DNA from: Bradyrhizobium ivorense
GTDB taxonomy: Bacteria > Pseudomonadota > Alphaproteobacteria > Rhizobiales > Xanthobacteraceae
NCBI RefSeq assembly: GCF_900696085.1
Contig: NZ_CAADFC020000008.1
Coordinates: 124,001-188,000, forward strand
Direction of reading: 5' to 3'
DNA: 64,000 nt
Shown here: positions 51,275 through 60,852 of the stretch, in pieces
Numbering within the stretch: the first letter of the stretch is position 1
Layout: each line of letters starts with the position of its first letter
Translations under genes and position numbers: made by a program
Notes under the pieces: generated by a model
What the model saw: the letters and a program-made list of their open reading frames with translations, nothing else
What the model was told of the DNA's origin: nothing
Databases searched by the model: none

Positions 51275-53005
51275 CTATAGACCACGCTCTCTGGCGAGCG
51301 ATGCCTTCGTTCCTTTCTTATAAGCATCCTTTACCCACTCATCGCGAGTTTGCTTGAGCACAAGCGGGTCCGCGTCGGAACCCGGCTTCGGTTTCGCTCC
51401 CTTTTTCTCATGGGTCTTGTTCCAAATGGCGCGCGCCCGATAGTGGTTGTAGAGGCGCATGAATTCCGCGACATAGGCCTGAGCGAGCGCGGCATTGCCC
51501 TTTATCTCCAGGACGTTCTCGTCGTTGGAATTCTCCGAGGCTTTGCTGAAATTGGGGGAGCCGGTGTAGATGGTCGGCGCCGCGGTGTCGCCGTCGATCA
51601 CGATGAACTTGTGGTGCACATGAATCGGCGGAACGCGCGATTTCTTTTTCCCGGCCTTGGCCTTGCTCTTGGTGACCGACGCGTCGTAAGCCGTTGTGTC
51701 GATCGTCCTCAATTCGGGCAAGAAGCCACGCGGCGCATTGGCGCCGAAGGCTGAATAGGGAAGCGTGTCCGGATTCGTCTGCGAGCGGTGGAAGATGGTG
51801 CTGGCGATCTCCGGAAGCTTTCGCTTTTCGCCCTTTTTGGTCGGCTTATCGGGATCATCAATGCTGTTCAACAAGCCATAGATCAGATGCTTCGGTGAAT
51901 CGCCCTTGGCAAAGATGGCTTCCATCAGGTCCTTGTCGGACGCTGTGAACATACAGAACAACACCGAGGATTTGGCCTTGCTTACGGCCTCCGTGACCGT
52001 GTCCAAAAATTCACGCTGCGTGCCGGGCTCCGGCAGAAAGAAGACGCGGATCTTGGTATTTTCAACGTCTGTCACATCGCTCCAGGCAGGCGCCTCCATG
52101 TCTTTCTTGCCGATGTTTTTGGCGAGGAGATTGCCGCGCTCTGCATAGAGCGCGGCGAGCTCGCGCGAATGGATGATGTGCAGAAGGTTCGCCTGCACCG
52201 TCTGGGCTTCGGGCGTGAAGTTTGTCGAGCCCATCAGCACGGCCTGCTCATGCTTCTTCTTGTAAGAAATAATGAACTTGTCGTGCATCAGCTTTGAGAT
52301 GGCATCGCGCTTGTGGATCGAGATATTGTGGCGTTCGTCCGCGATCAGACGGGCGGCGGCGCGGGACTTGGAATCGTCCGCCTTGTCGAAATAGACAATC
52401 GAGCCGCGTCCCTCGAAACTGGTAAAAGCCGGGATGACCCATCGATTGTCAGTCAGATGATAGATGGCGCAGTCGAACGCGTCGCTTTCCTCGAGGATGT
52501 CTGGGATTGCATGTTGGAGGCCATTGGCTAGCCAATCCATTTGCTTCTCGAGCGGCTTGTCCTTTTGTTTGGCAAAGCTCTGGGCGCTCACGACAGCCCG
52601 GTTGAAATAGGTGGCGATCTGCCCTTGGAGCGGCTTTGGCACGGCGACCTTTCGCTTACCGGCAGCCCCCTTTTGTAATGTCAAGTCATTCGGGCCTGTG
52701 CCCAGGACCGGAATGACGGAGTATTCAAAAGTCCTTCCCTGGTCGTCGACATTGATGCCGCCGTCCCACCAGTTAAACTTCTGGATCGGCGCGCGGTCGC
52801 TTCCCTTCGGGCGGGCGTCTTCCGCAAGCGGCACGAAATCGAGCTTGTTGAACAAGAACTGCGGTTTTCCGTCGCGCCCGTAGCCCGGGTTACGCTCGAT
52901 GGCGAAGCCCAGGAAATCCGGATGGTCGACACCGTCCGCCCAATTGAATGTCAAAAGCACGCAGCCTGGACTCGCATAGGCCTTGACTGTCACTGGAGTG
53001 ACCAT
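51275..53005 (-). CDS. Phospholipase D-like (HKD) nuclease/lipase
   Basis: A 576-aa protein with two PLD motifs: MHDKFIIS...GSTNFT (middle) and HHKFIVIDGD...YTGSPNFSKASE (C-terminal), forming one bilobal active site. The N-terminal 180 residues are a beta-rich fibronectin-like or carbohydrate-like domain (VKAYASPGCVLLTFNWADGV). PLD-fold proteins in defence islands are often DNases or membrane-damaging effectors. GGGGGA 7 nt upstream supports the start at 53005. Divergent from the SLOG gene with a 132-bp shared promoter region. Confidence 0.8.
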   Translation of the reverse strand: MVTPVTVKAYASPGCVLLTFNWADGVDHPDFLGFAIERNPGYGRDGKPQFLFNKLDFVPLAEDARPKGSDRAPIQKFNWWDGGINVDDQGRTFEYSVIPVLGTGPNDLTLQKGAAGKRKVAVPKPLQGQIATYFNRAVVSAQSFAKQKDKPLEKQMDWLANGLQHAIPDILEESDAFDCAIYHLTDNRWVIPAFTSFEGRGSIVYFDKADDSKSRAAARLIADERHNISIHKRDAISKLMHDKFIISYKKKHEQAVLMGSTNFTPEAQTVQANLLHIIHSRELAALYAERGNLLAKNIGKKDMEAPAWSDVTDVENTKIRVFFLPEPGTQREFLDTVTEAVSKAKSSVLFCMFTASDKDLMEAIFAKGDSPKHLIYGLLNSIDDPDKPTKKGEKRKLPEIASTIFHRSQTNPDTLPYSAFGANAPRGFLPELRTIDTTAYDASVTKSKAKAGKKKSRVPPIHVHHKFIVIDGDTAAPTIYTGSPNFSKASENSNDENVLEIKGNAALAQAYVAEFMRLYNHYRARAIWNKTHEKKGAKPKPGSDADPLVLKQTRDEWVKDAYKKGTKASLARERGL

Positions 53006-53137
53006 GACCGCTTCCCCCGCTCGGCTGGATATCATGCACGAATAGACCGCTCGCGCAATACGTGCAGGAGGAGTATAACGCCCGTCCAGACGCCTTCCGC
53101 CCTTTATATTCTTGTCATTTTTCTCCGGAGGATTGCG

Positions 53138-54247
53138 ATGCCTGCGACCGTGCCCCATCAGCTCTACACCGCCGACGATTTGTTGGGAGGCTTTAACCCG
53201 TGGGACCCGATGGGCTTCACGCTGTCGCGAGATTTCGCGATCTATCGCGAGTTCGCCAGCGACGGGGGCCCCTTGCCGACGTCGCTCGCCATCCGCGCAG
53301 CGCAGGCCGCGCATGACGCCGCGATTGCCGACGCCTTGCGGGTCTTTCTGAAGACGGTTCAACGGCCGCTCGTGGGAGTCATGGGCGGCCACAGCCTTCC
53401 GCGCAATCACAAGGCCTACGCAGCCATCGCCCACCTCGCGCGCGATCTCGCCCGGCAGCATTTTCTGCTGGTCACGGGTGGCGGGCCGGGCGTGATGGAG
53501 GCCGCGCATCTGGGGGTGGCATTTTCTTCGTTCGACAGCGCTGGACCGCTCGACGAAGCAATTGGGCTCATAAGCGCCGCGCCAAAAGCCCCCTTCCTCG
53601 ACGATCTCTTTAATGATGATTGGACGATCAAAAAAGATAAGCTTGGGGCGATCGACGAAGCACGCAACTGGTTGAAGACGGCCGTTGAGGTTCGCGCTAA
53701 AGCGCCTTCGATCCTGCCGGTTAGTTTGGCGATCCCGACCTGGCTCTATGGCGCGGAGCCAACCATGCCGTTCGCAACGCACTACGCGAAATATTTCCAA
53801 AACAGCTTGCGGGAGGAGGCCCTCGTCAACAATTCGCGAGCGGGCATCATTTACGGCCGCGGCGGCGGCGGGACGATGCGGGAGATTTATCAGGATGTGG
53901 AGCGCAACTACTACGCCAAAACCCTCGACGAGGTGACGCCGATGATTTTCTTCGATGGTGACAAGTATTGGGAGACAGACCCTATCCTTAGCGAAACGCA
54001 GGCGGCGACGCCAGGGATCAATGTTCACCCAACAATCCGCCCGATCCTATCCTTCGGTCTCGTATCGGAAAAGCGGCCGAAGGGCGACGTGGAAGCTTGC
54101 CTTGATGAAAAACTGCTCTTCACCACCGATCACGCGTCGATCATCACGGTCCTGCGCGGACATGAAAAGACGTCCCAGCGCAACCTGACCTTTGCGCTCG
54201 CAGCCGAGCCCTTGAAAATCGGGACGCTCAGGATGAACCGCAGGTAG
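53138..54247 (+). CDS. SLOG/LOG-family Rossmann protein
   Basis: A 369-aa protein with a SLOG domain: LVGVMGGHSLPRN, LLVTGGGPGVMEAAHLG and IIYGRGGGGTMREIYQDVE, the last resembling the PGGxGTxxE nucleotide-binding motif of LOG lysine-decarboxylase-like proteins. LOG enzymes cleave nucleotide ribosides; SLOG domains in conflict systems are proposed to sense or process nucleotide signals. GGAGG 6 nt before the ATG at 53138 fixes the start. The divergent PLD gene may be its effector partner. Confidence 0.75.
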   Translation: MPATVPHQLYTADDLLGGFNPWDPMGFTLSRDFAIYREFASDGGPLPTSLAIRAAQAAHDAAIADALRVFLKTVQRPLVGVMGGHSLPRNHKAYAAIAHLARDLARQHFLLVTGGGPGVMEAAHLGVAFSSFDSAGPLDEAIGLISAAPKAPFLDDLFNDDWTIKKDKLGAIDEARNWLKTAVEVRAKAPSILPVSLAIPTWLYGAEPTMPFATHYAKYFQNSLREEALVNNSRAGIIYGRGGGGTMREIYQDVERNYYAKTLDEVTPMIFFDGDKYWETDPILSETQAATPGINVHPTIRPILSFGLVSEKRPKGDVEACLDEKLLFTTDHASIITVLRGHEKTSQRNLTFALAAEPLKIGTLRMNRR

Positions 54248-54542
54248 GCTCGCGACCCACTCTTCTTGGTAGCCGGACGCGGTCCGGTTCTGCCGTTGTG
54301 AAAAGAAACAAGTCCAGGAGCGGCCGAGGCAGGCTACTCTAACGGATTTTCACGCGGTCTATGAGCCCGCTAAAAAAGCGGCTTCGCTCCAATCGCGATC
54401 CCACGTTCAGTAAGCGGCGCTAGCGCACATAGGCAGCGGCTGAGCCGATTAACCAGCGACGCCCGTTCGCCCACGTTCGCCAATGCTTATTCGACGGATA
54501 TTCGAGGATTTTTGTCAAATGGATCTAAGCCATTGACATCAC
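54248..54542. other. Island edge next to tRNA-Glu
   Basis: A 295-bp non-coding stretch with lower GC and no gene. It lies immediately at the 3' end of the tRNA, the usual insertion side. I see no second copy of the tRNA 3' end in the window. Confidence 0.45.
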
Positions 54543-54617
54543 TGGCGCTCCCTAGGGGAATCGAACCCCTGTTTCAGCCTTGAGAGGGCCGCGTCCTAAC
54601 CGCTAGACGAAGGGAGC
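54543..54617 (-). tRNA. tRNA-Glu (anticodon CTC)
   Basis: Reads 5'-GCTCCCT acceptor strand, D arm GTCTAGCGGTTAGGAC, anticodon arm with loop CTCTCAA (anticodon CTC), TpsiC arm with GTTCGAT, 3' acceptor AGGGAGC, discriminator G and an encoded CCA. All four stems pair. Its 3' end faces the accessory region, marking the probable integration site of the island. Confidence 0.97.
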
Positions 54618-55171
54618 GTTGAGAGGCAAGGCAATAGCCTTGAAATCGGCCTGCCGCAAGATGGCTTGTGCATTGCGGCGGAGATTTTGTCACTGATCCT
54701 TTACGGGCCCGGGGGCGGAATCTTGCGCCGGAGCTCCGGATTTGCGGGTTCAGCGCGGCGCGATGCCCGCAGATGCGGCATTGGCATCGGGATATGACGG
54801 GTGTCGGACGAGACGCCACCGTCGCCTCGCCTGCAGCAGCATGTCCCACCTTAAGATGTCACGCCGCTGTCGTGCACGGCCCCGCTTTTGCCAAACGGCA
54901 AATGCAAAACACCTGCCTGTGAAGTCACTCGGCGCCAGCCTCTGATAGCATTGCAGCCATTCACCATGCTGCGCCCGGCGGGGCGCCCGAGAAGCGAGAG
55001 GAGTGCTTGGAACACAGCGCACGCCCCAGGCGCACGCACGGCAATTTGGCTTAACCAACAGCTTATCCAACATCTTGGCAAAACAAACATCAAGGCGGCC
55101 GCCGGCAAGGGAAGACGTTCCATCGCCTGCACCGCTCCCGGTCAAAGGCTTAAGCAGAGCGAGGACAGACC
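54618..55171. other. Intergenic, core side of the tRNA
   Basis: About 550 bp between the divergently transcribed tRNA-Glu and molybdoenzyme genes. It must hold both promoters; I see no gene. Small frames on either strand have no family-like sequence. Confidence 0.5.
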
Positions 55172-55624
55172 ATGATCAAACTAAAAATCAACGGCCAGGA
55201 ACAGAATTGGGACGGCGACCCGGATCTTTCGCTGCTCTGGTATCTCCGCGATGAAGCCGGGCTGACCGGCACCAAATACGGCTGCGGCCAGGCGCTGTGC
55301 GGCGCCTGCACCGTGATCGTCGACAAGGAGGCGGTGCGCGCCTGCATCACCTCGGTGTCCGACGTGGTCGGCCGCGAGGTCGTAACCATCGAGGGCCTGC
55401 ATCCGACCGGCGATCATCCGGTGCAGAAGGCCTGGCGCCAGGTCAATGTTCCGCAATGCGGCTACTGCCAGGCCGGCCAGATCATGCAGGCCGCCGCACT
55501 GCTCAACGAAAACCCCAAGCCCAGCCACGACCAGATCCGCGAAGCGATGTCGGGCAATATCTGCCGCTGCGGCTGCTACCAGCGGATCGAGAATGCCGTG
55601 CATCTCGCATCGACGGGGGTGTGA
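55172..55624 (+). CDS. (2Fe-2S)-binding subunit of xanthine-dehydrogenase-family enzyme (IorA-like)
   Basis: A 150-aa electron-transfer subunit with two plant-type [2Fe-2S] sites: [14 protein letters not shown] plus a further Cys (VRACIT), and the helical-domain [12 protein letters not shown] with NICRCGCY. It passes electrons from the molybdenum subunit encoded next. Isoquinoline 1-oxidoreductase and related aldehyde-oxidising enzymes share this small-subunit form. The ATG at 55172 is preceded by GAGGAC. Confidence 0.93.
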   Translation: MIKLKINGQEQNWDGDPDLSLLWYLRDEAGLTGTKYGCGQALCGACTVIVDKEAVRACITSVSDVVGREVVTIEGLHPTGDHPVQKAWRQVNVPQCGYCQAGQIMQAAALLNENPKPSHDQIREAMSGNICRCGCYQRIENAVHLASTGV

Positions 55625-55625
55625 C

Positions 55626-57941
55626 ATGAACATCATCACCAATCCCGGAAAACTTCGCGGCTTCGAGAAGCACGTGAAGGTCGAGAACGTGTCGCGCCGC
55701 AGCATCCTGAAGGGCCTCGGCATCGCCGGCTCCTTCGTGCTCGCCGCGCCCGTGATGTCGCGCACCGCCTTTGCCTATGAGACCGGCGCCGGCAAGATGC
55801 CGCATGGCGTCGTGGTCGACCCGCGCGTGTTCGTCGCGATCGCGCCCGACGGCATCGTCACCATTCTGGCGCACCGCGCCGAGATGGGAACCGGCGTCCG
55901 CACCAGCCTGCCCTTGATCGTCGCCGAGGAGATGGAGGCCGACTGGAAACGCGTCCATGTTCAGCAAGCCCATGGCGACGAGGCCAAGTTCGGCAACCAG
56001 GACACCGACGGCTCGCGCAGCACGCGGCACTATCTGATCCCGATGCGCCAGATCGGCGCCTCGGCGCGCGCGATGCTGGAGGCCGCCGCGGCCAAGAAAT
56101 GGGGCGTGCCGGCCAGCGAGGTGAAGGCGCAGAACCACGAGGTCGTGCACTCCGCGAGCGGCCGCCGCGCCAGCTTCGGCGATCTCGCCGCCGATGCCGC
56201 CAAGGAGCCGGTGCCCGCGATCGACAGCCTCAAGCTGAAGGACCCGAAGGACTTTCGCTATCTCGGCAAGGGCGAGGTCTCGATCGTCGACCTGCACGAC
56301 ATCACCACCGGCAAGGCGCATTACGGCGCCGATATCCGCCTGCCCGGCATGAAATATGCCGTGATCGCGCGGCCGCCGGTAACCGGCGGCAAGCTGAAGT
56401 CGTTCGACGACAGCGCCGCGAAGAAGGTGCCGGGCGTCGAGAAGGTGATGGAGGTCAAGGGCTGGCCGTGGCCGTCGAAATTCCAGCCGCTCGGCGGCGT
56501 GGCCGTGATCGCGCACAACACCGGTGCCGCGATCAAGGGCCGCGACGCGCTGAAGATCGTCTGGGACGACGGCGCCAACGCCAAGTACGACTCGGTCGCG
56601 TATCGCGCCTCGCTCGAGGAAGCGGCACGAAAACCCGGCCTCGTGGTGCGCAAGGAGGGCGATGTCGAGGCGGCGCTGAAGGGCGCCGACAAGGTCATCA
56701 CCGGCGAGTACTACCTGCCGCATCTCGCCCATGTCAGCATGGAGCCGCCGGTCGCGGTGGCCGACGTCAAGGGCGACAAGGCGGAAATCTGGGCGCCGGT
56801 GCAGAGCCCCGGCGGCACCCGCGAGGACGTCGCCAAGACGCTCGGCATCCCCGAGGGCAATGTCACCGTCAACGTGACCCTGCTCGGCGGCGGTTTCGGG
56901 CGCAAGTCGAAGTGCGACTTCGCGATCGAGGCGGCGCTGCTGTCGAAGGAGCTCGGCGTGCCGGTCAAGGTGCAGTGGACCCGTGATGACGACGTGCATC
57001 ACGACTTCCTGCACACGGTCTCGGTGGAACGCATCGAGGCCGGCCTCGACAAGAGCGGCAAGGTGATCGCGTGGCGGCACCGCAGCGTGGCGCCGACCAT
57101 CGCCTCGACCTTTGCGGCCGGCGCCAATCACGAGGCGCCGTTCGAGCTCGGCATGGGCCTGATCGACAACCCGTTCGAGATCGCCAATCTGCAGTGCGAG
57201 AATCCGGAAGCGGCCGCGTTCACGCGGATCGGCTGGTTCCGCTCGGTGTCGAACATCCCGCGCGCCTTCGCGGTGCAGTCGATGGTCGCGGAGATCGCGC
57301 AGGCGACGGGCCGCGACCCCAAGGACATGCTGCTCGAGCTGATCGGCAGTCCGCGGATCGTCAACCTGTCTTCGGTGAAGGATCCCTGGAACTACGGCGA
57401 GCCCTATGACAGCTACCCGATCGACACCGCGCGCTTGCGCAAGGTGGTCGAGCTGGTCGCCGACAAGGGCGAATGGGGCCGCAAGGTGCCGAAGGGCCAC
57501 GGCCTCGGCATCGCCGTGCACCGCTCCTTCGTCAGCTACATCGCGACCATCGTCGAGGTGCAGGTGGACGACAAGGGCAAGCTGACGGTGCCGCGGGTCG
57601 ACACCGCGATCGATTGCGGCACCTATGTCAACCCGGAGCGCATCCACTCGCAGATCGAGGGCGCCGCGATCATGGGGCTGAGCCTCGCCAAGTATGGCGA
57701 GATCACCTTCAAGGACGGCAAAGTGCAGCAGAGCAATTTTGACGACTTCCCGGTGATCCGGATGGACGAGTCGCCTGCGATCACCAACGTCTACATCGTG
57801 CCGCCCGCCCCCGGCACACCGCCGAGCGGCGTCGGCGAACCCGGCGTGCCGCCGTTCGCACCGGCGCTGATCAACGCGATCTTCGCCGCCACCGGCAAGC
57901 GCATCCGCAACTTGCCGATCGGCAAGCAGCTGGAGGCGTGA
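55626..57941 (+). CDS. Molybdopterin-binding large subunit (IorB-like, xanthine dehydrogenase family)
   Basis: A 771-aa enzyme with a Tat signal ([20 protein letters not shown]), so it is exported folded to the periplasm. Family landmarks: [31 protein letters not shown] for the molybdopterin site, and the catalytic Glu in [14 protein letters not shown] near the end. It hydroxylates an N-heterocycle or oxidises an aldehyde; the substrate cannot be told from sequence. It starts 1 nt after the [2Fe-2S] subunit. A cytochrome partner is not adjacent. Confidence 0.92.
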   Translation: MNIITNPGKLRGFEKHVKVENVSRRSILKGLGIAGSFVLAAPVMSRTAFAYETGAGKMPHGVVVDPRVFVAIAPDGIVTILAHRAEMGTGVRTSLPLIVAEEMEADWKRVHVQQAHGDEAKFGNQDTDGSRSTRHYLIPMRQIGASARAMLEAAAAKKWGVPASEVKAQNHEVVHSASGRRASFGDLAADAAKEPVPAIDSLKLKDPKDFRYLGKGEVSIVDLHDITTGKAHYGADIRLPGMKYAVIARPPVTGGKLKSFDDSAAKKVPGVEKVMEVKGWPWPSKFQPLGGVAVIAHNTGAAIKGRDALKIVWDDGANAKYDSVAYRASLEEAARKPGLVVRKEGDVEAALKGADKVITGEYYLPHLAHVSMEPPVAVADVKGDKAEIWAPVQSPGGTREDVAKTLGIPEGNVTVNVTLLGGGFGRKSKCDFAIEAALLSKELGVPVKVQWTRDDDVHHDFLHTVSVERIEAGLDKSGKVIAWRHRSVAPTIASTFAAGANHEAPFELGMGLIDNPFEIANLQCENPEAAAFTRIGWFRSVSNIPRAFAVQSMVAEIAQATGRDPKDMLLELIGSPRIVNLSSVKDPWNYGEPYDSYPIDTARLRKVVELVADKGEWGRKVPKGHGLGIAVHRSFVSYIATIVEVQVDDKGKLTVPRVDTAIDCGTYVNPERIHSQIEGAAIMGLSLAKYGEITFKDGKVQQSNFDDFPVIRMDESPAITNVYIVPPAPGTPPSGVGEPGVPPFAPALINAIFAATGKRIRNLPIGKQLEA

Positions 57942-57973
57942 TCACGGCGAAGCGCCAGACGCAACAGACCGGA

Positions 57974-58005
57974 CGCCCGCGACTTGCTCGCGGGCGTTTT
58001 CTTTT
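57974..58005 (+). terminator. Rho-independent terminator after the molybdoenzyme operon
   Basis: A 9-bp GC stem CGCCCGCGA/TCGCGGGCG with a 5-nt loop followed by TTTTCTTTT, 33 bp after the stop codon. Confidence 0.85.
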
Positions 58006-58024
58006 GGAGTGCGGGATTGTTGAG

Positions 58025-58106
58025 CCGTCATTGCGAGCGCAGCGAAGCAATCCATGCCGCAGCGTATGCGGAGCGATGGATTGCTTCGCTTCGCTCGCAA
58101 TGACGG
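58025..58106. repeat. Palindromic intergenic repeat (CCGTCATTGCGAGC type)
   Basis: Two arms of 31 bp, 58025-58055 and 58076-58106, are near-perfect reverse complements around a 20-bp centre. The CGTCATTGCGAGC...AAGCAATCCAT pattern recurs throughout Bradyrhizobium and Rhodopseudomonas genomes as a REP-like element. Confidence 0.85.
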
Positions 58107-58206
58107 GGGATAGACAGAAAGCGGACCAGGAAGCGGCGGAGCTCCCCCCTCCGCCGCTTCCCGATCGCATCGCCCCCTGACTACGGTTCGCGCTTCTAGT
58201 TTCTTG

Positions 58207-59937
58207 CTACTTCTTATTAAGCGCGAACACCCAGATCACGCCGCCTTGCGGCACGTTGTTCTCGAAGCCCGCAACCTTGCCGGCGAGCGCGTCCTGGATG
58301 CGCTGCGCGTCGACACCCCAACCCGACTGGATTGCGATGTATTGCGTGCCGTCGACCTCGTAGGACATCGGCATCGCCATGATGCCGGAGTTGGTCTTCT
58401 GCTCCCACAGCAACTCGCCGGTCTTGGCGTTGAAGATGCGGAAGGCGCGGTCGTTGGTGCCGCCGGCCAGCACCAGGTCGCCGGCGGTCGCAGTGACCGA
58501 GCCGAACAGCTGCGAGGTCTTGAAGTCGTGCTGCCAGACCTTCTTGCCGGTGGCCGGATCCCACGCCTGCAGCTCGCCGAAATGATCGGCGTTCGGCCCC
58601 GGCGTCAGTCCGATGTCCTCCGGCTTGGTGCCGAGCCAGAGCTGGCCGGGAACCAGCGGCGTCTTTTCGCCGGTGAAGCCGCCGCAGAAGTTTTCGTTGG
58701 CGGGAACGTAGACCAGCTTGGTGTTCGGGCTATAGGCCGCCGACGGCCAGTCCTTGCCGCCCCACAGCGACGGGCAGAATTCGACCCGCTTGCCGAGCAC
58801 CGGCTTGTGCTCGGGATCGACGATCGGACGGCCGGTCTCGGCCTCGATGCCCTTCCAGACATTGGTCTTCACGAACGGCCAGCCGGCGACATAGTTGATC
58901 TTGTCCGGCTTGCGCTCGAGCACCCAGAAGATCGCGTCGCGTCCCGGATGCACCAGGCTCTTGAACGAGCGGCCGTCGCGCTGCAGGTCGATCAGCATCG
59001 GCGCATCGACCTCGTCCCAGTCCCAGCTGTCGTTCTGGTGATACTGGAAGTGGTTCTTGATCTTGCCGGTCTCGGGATCGAGCGCCAGCACCGCGCTGGT
59101 GTAGAGGTTGTCGCCGGGATGTCCCGACCCCGGCCACGGCGCCGCGTTGCCGACGCCCCAATAGATTGTCTTGGTGTCCTTGTCGTAATTGCCGGTCATC
59201 CAGGCCGATCCACCGCCGGTCTTCCAGTCGTCGCCCTGCCAGGTCTCGCTGCCCGGCTCGCCCGGGGCCGGGATGGTGAAGGTGCGCCACAGTTCCTTGC
59301 CGTTCTTGGCGTCATAGGCGACGACATAGCCGCGCACGCCGAACTCGCCGCCGGAGCCGCCGACGATCACCTTGCCGTCGACCAGCAGCGGCATCAGGGT
59401 CATGTACTGACCCTTCTTGTAATCCTGCACCTTGGTGTCCCAGACCACCTTGCCGGTCTTGGCGTCGAGCGCGACGACGTGATCGTCGGTGGTGGCGAGA
59501 TAGACCTTGTCGTCCCACAGCCCGACGCCGCGGCTGGTCGGATGCAGCTGGAACAGATCGTCGGGCAGCTGCCGCTTGTAGCGCCAGTATTCCTCGCCGG
59601 TCTTGGCGTTGAGCGCGATCACCTGCCCCATCGGGGTCGCGACGAACATCACGCCGTTGTTGACGATCGGCGGCGCCTCGTGACCCTCGATCACGCCGGT
59701 GGAGAAGGTCCAGGCCGGCTTGAGGTCCTTGACGTTGGAGGTGTTGATCTGGTCGAGCGGACTGAAACCGTGTCCGTCATAGGTCCGCCGATACAGCATC
59801 CAGTTGGCGGGTTCCGGATTTTCGAGACGCGCCGACGTCACCGGACTGTAGTTTTCGATCGGGCCTGCGGCGGCGTAGGTCGAGACCAGGCATGTGAACG
59901 CGACACAGCCCGACAACAACAAGTGCTTCCTTGTCAT
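58207..59937 (-). CDS. PQQ-dependent methanol/ethanol-family dehydrogenase, lanthanide type
   Basis: A 576-aa periplasmic quinoprotein with a signal peptide (MTRKHLLLSGCVAFTCLVST) and the eight-blade W-motif propeller (repeats of ALDAKTGKVVW, AYDAKNGKELW, AWDPATGKKVW). The catalytic region NDSWDWDEVDAP has Asp two residues after the catalytic Asp, the extra metal ligand that marks lanthanide-dependent XoxF/ExaF-type enzymes. The vicinal Cys-Cys disulfide of classic enzymes is not visible. GGGAGG lies about 10 nt before the ATG. Substrate unknown; an alcohol feeding the nearby aldehyde-type molybdoenzyme is attractive but unproven. Confidence 0.9.
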   Translation of the reverse strand: MTRKHLLLSGCVAFTCLVSTYAAAGPIENYSPVTSARLENPEPANWMLYRRTYDGHGFSPLDQINTSNVKDLKPAWTFSTGVIEGHEAPPIVNNGVMFVATPMGQVIALNAKTGEEYWRYKRQLPDDLFQLHPTSRGVGLWDDKVYLATTDDHVVALDAKTGKVVWDTKVQDYKKGQYMTLMPLLVDGKVIVGGSGGEFGVRGYVVAYDAKNGKELWRTFTIPAPGEPGSETWQGDDWKTGGGSAWMTGNYDKDTKTIYWGVGNAAPWPGSGHPGDNLYTSAVLALDPETGKIKNHFQYHQNDSWDWDEVDAPMLIDLQRDGRSFKSLVHPGRDAIFWVLERKPDKINYVAGWPFVKTNVWKGIEAETGRPIVDPEHKPVLGKRVEFCPSLWGGKDWPSAAYSPNTKLVYVPANENFCGGFTGEKTPLVPGQLWLGTKPEDIGLTPGPNADHFGELQAWDPATGKKVWQHDFKTSQLFGSVTATAGDLVLAGGTNDRAFRIFNAKTGELLWEQKTNSGIMAMPMSYEVDGTQYIAIQSGWGVDAQRIQDALAGKVAGFENNVPQGGVIWVFALNKK

Positions 59938-59977
59938 GAGATGCTACCTCCCTGCTCTGTTTTGTTTTTCAGATTTA

Positions 59978-60057
59978 TTTTGAGCACGATCTCCTTCGGA
60001 AAACCGCTTCACGCTTTGCGCTAACGCGGTCCTCCGGATCCGGATCATGCTCTAGGT
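59978..60057. repeat. Bradyrhizobium-type repeat (GAGCATGATCCGGA family)
   Basis: TTGAGCACGATCTCCTTCGG at one end and CCGGATCATGCTCT at the other are imperfect inverted arms around AAAACCGCTTCACG. This element is widespread between genes in Bradyrhizobium. It fills most of the gap between the Rieske and PQQ-dehydrogenase genes. Confidence 0.75.
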
Positions 60058-60083
60058 CATGCAGAAATCCCGATGCGGCGGCC

Positions 60084-60728
60084 TCATCCTCCCTGTTGAG
60101 CACCCACCTTTCCGACGAATGGCGCTGCGACCGAGATCGCGCCGTCGGCGACCGAAAGCGGCAGCGCCGCGATGCGACGCGGCGCCGGCCCGAACACCAC
60201 CTGCGCATTCTGCCGCGGATCGAATTCGGAGTTGTGACACATGCATTTGAGGACGTTCTTGTCGCCCTGCTCTTCCTTCACCCAGGCGGTGATCGGGCAT
60301 CCGGCGTGTGAGCAGATCACGGAGTAGCAGACGATGCCGTCAGGGGCGCGGGCGCGCGTGGTCTCGTCCAGCTCGTTGGGGTCGAGCTTGACCACCACCA
60401 CCTCGTTCAGCCGCGAGCCCTTGCGGACAACCGAGGTTTTCGGATCCTTCGGCCAGGCGCGCAGCGGCGGCCCGCCGAGCGTCAGATCCTCCGCCGTGAT
60501 GACTTCGCCGGCCTTGTCGCCTTCGGCGCGCACCAGCACGTCGGCTTTTTGCGGCCGCTCACTGGCGCCGGGTTGTTCGTCATCGGCGGCGGCGGACTCG
60601 ATCGCGGCGAGACAGGCGCATCCGGCCAATGCCGTCAGCAGCGCGCGACGCGTCGGATCAGCGTACGACGACGTCGGCTCGGATTGACCGATCTGATTGA
60701 CGGAAGCGCTGGGATTGGACTCCGACAT
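60084..60728 (-). CDS. Exported Rieske [2Fe-2S] protein
   Basis: A 214-aa protein with a twin-arginine-like N-terminus (PTRRALLTALAGCACLAA) and a Rieske site: CSHAGCP (Cys-x-His, then Cys) and CMCHNSEFDP (Cys-x-x-His). It lies just upstream of the PQQ dehydrogenase on the same strand, separated by a repeat, so it may be an electron carrier for that enzyme. It could alternatively be a stand-alone periplasmic oxidoreductase subunit. Confidence 0.85.
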   Translation of the reverse strand: MSESNPSASVNQIGQSEPTSSYADPTRRALLTALAGCACLAAIESAAADDEQPGASERPQKADVLVRAEGDKAGEVITAEDLTLGGPPLRAWPKDPKTSVVRKGSRLNEVVVVKLDPNELDETTRARAPDGIVCYSVICSHAGCPITAWVKEEQGDKNVLKCMCHNSEFDPRQNAQVVFGPAPRRIAALPLSVADGAISVAAPFVGKVGAQQGG

Positions 60729-60852
60729 GGCGCAAGCTGAACGTGCAACTCGGCCGAAAAGATGGCGGCGCGCATCTCAATGCGCGAACGCAGATGCAAA
60801 AATACTTTGCAGCTTTTGGTTGATCGCCGCTGCGAATTCGCGATTGCTTCGA

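Noticed and set aside
53006..54028. A 340-residue N-terminal extension of the PLD-like protein
   Set aside because: This part is antisense to the SLOG gene; a good ribosome site supports the start at 53005.
1..54542. An integrase, transposase or phage structural gene that would define a single mobile element
   Set aside because: None of the reading frames shows a tyrosine or serine recombinase, DDE transposase or virion motif.
55503..57647. A 714-codon open frame on the minus strand opposite the molybdoenzyme subunit
   Set aside because: It is the His/Arg/Asp-rich shadow of a high-GC gene; the plus-strand frame has full family motifs and a Tat signal.
58204..60024. A 606-codon plus-strand open frame opposite the PQQ dehydrogenase
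   Set aside because: Antisense shadow with no family-like sequence; the minus-strand gene is complete.
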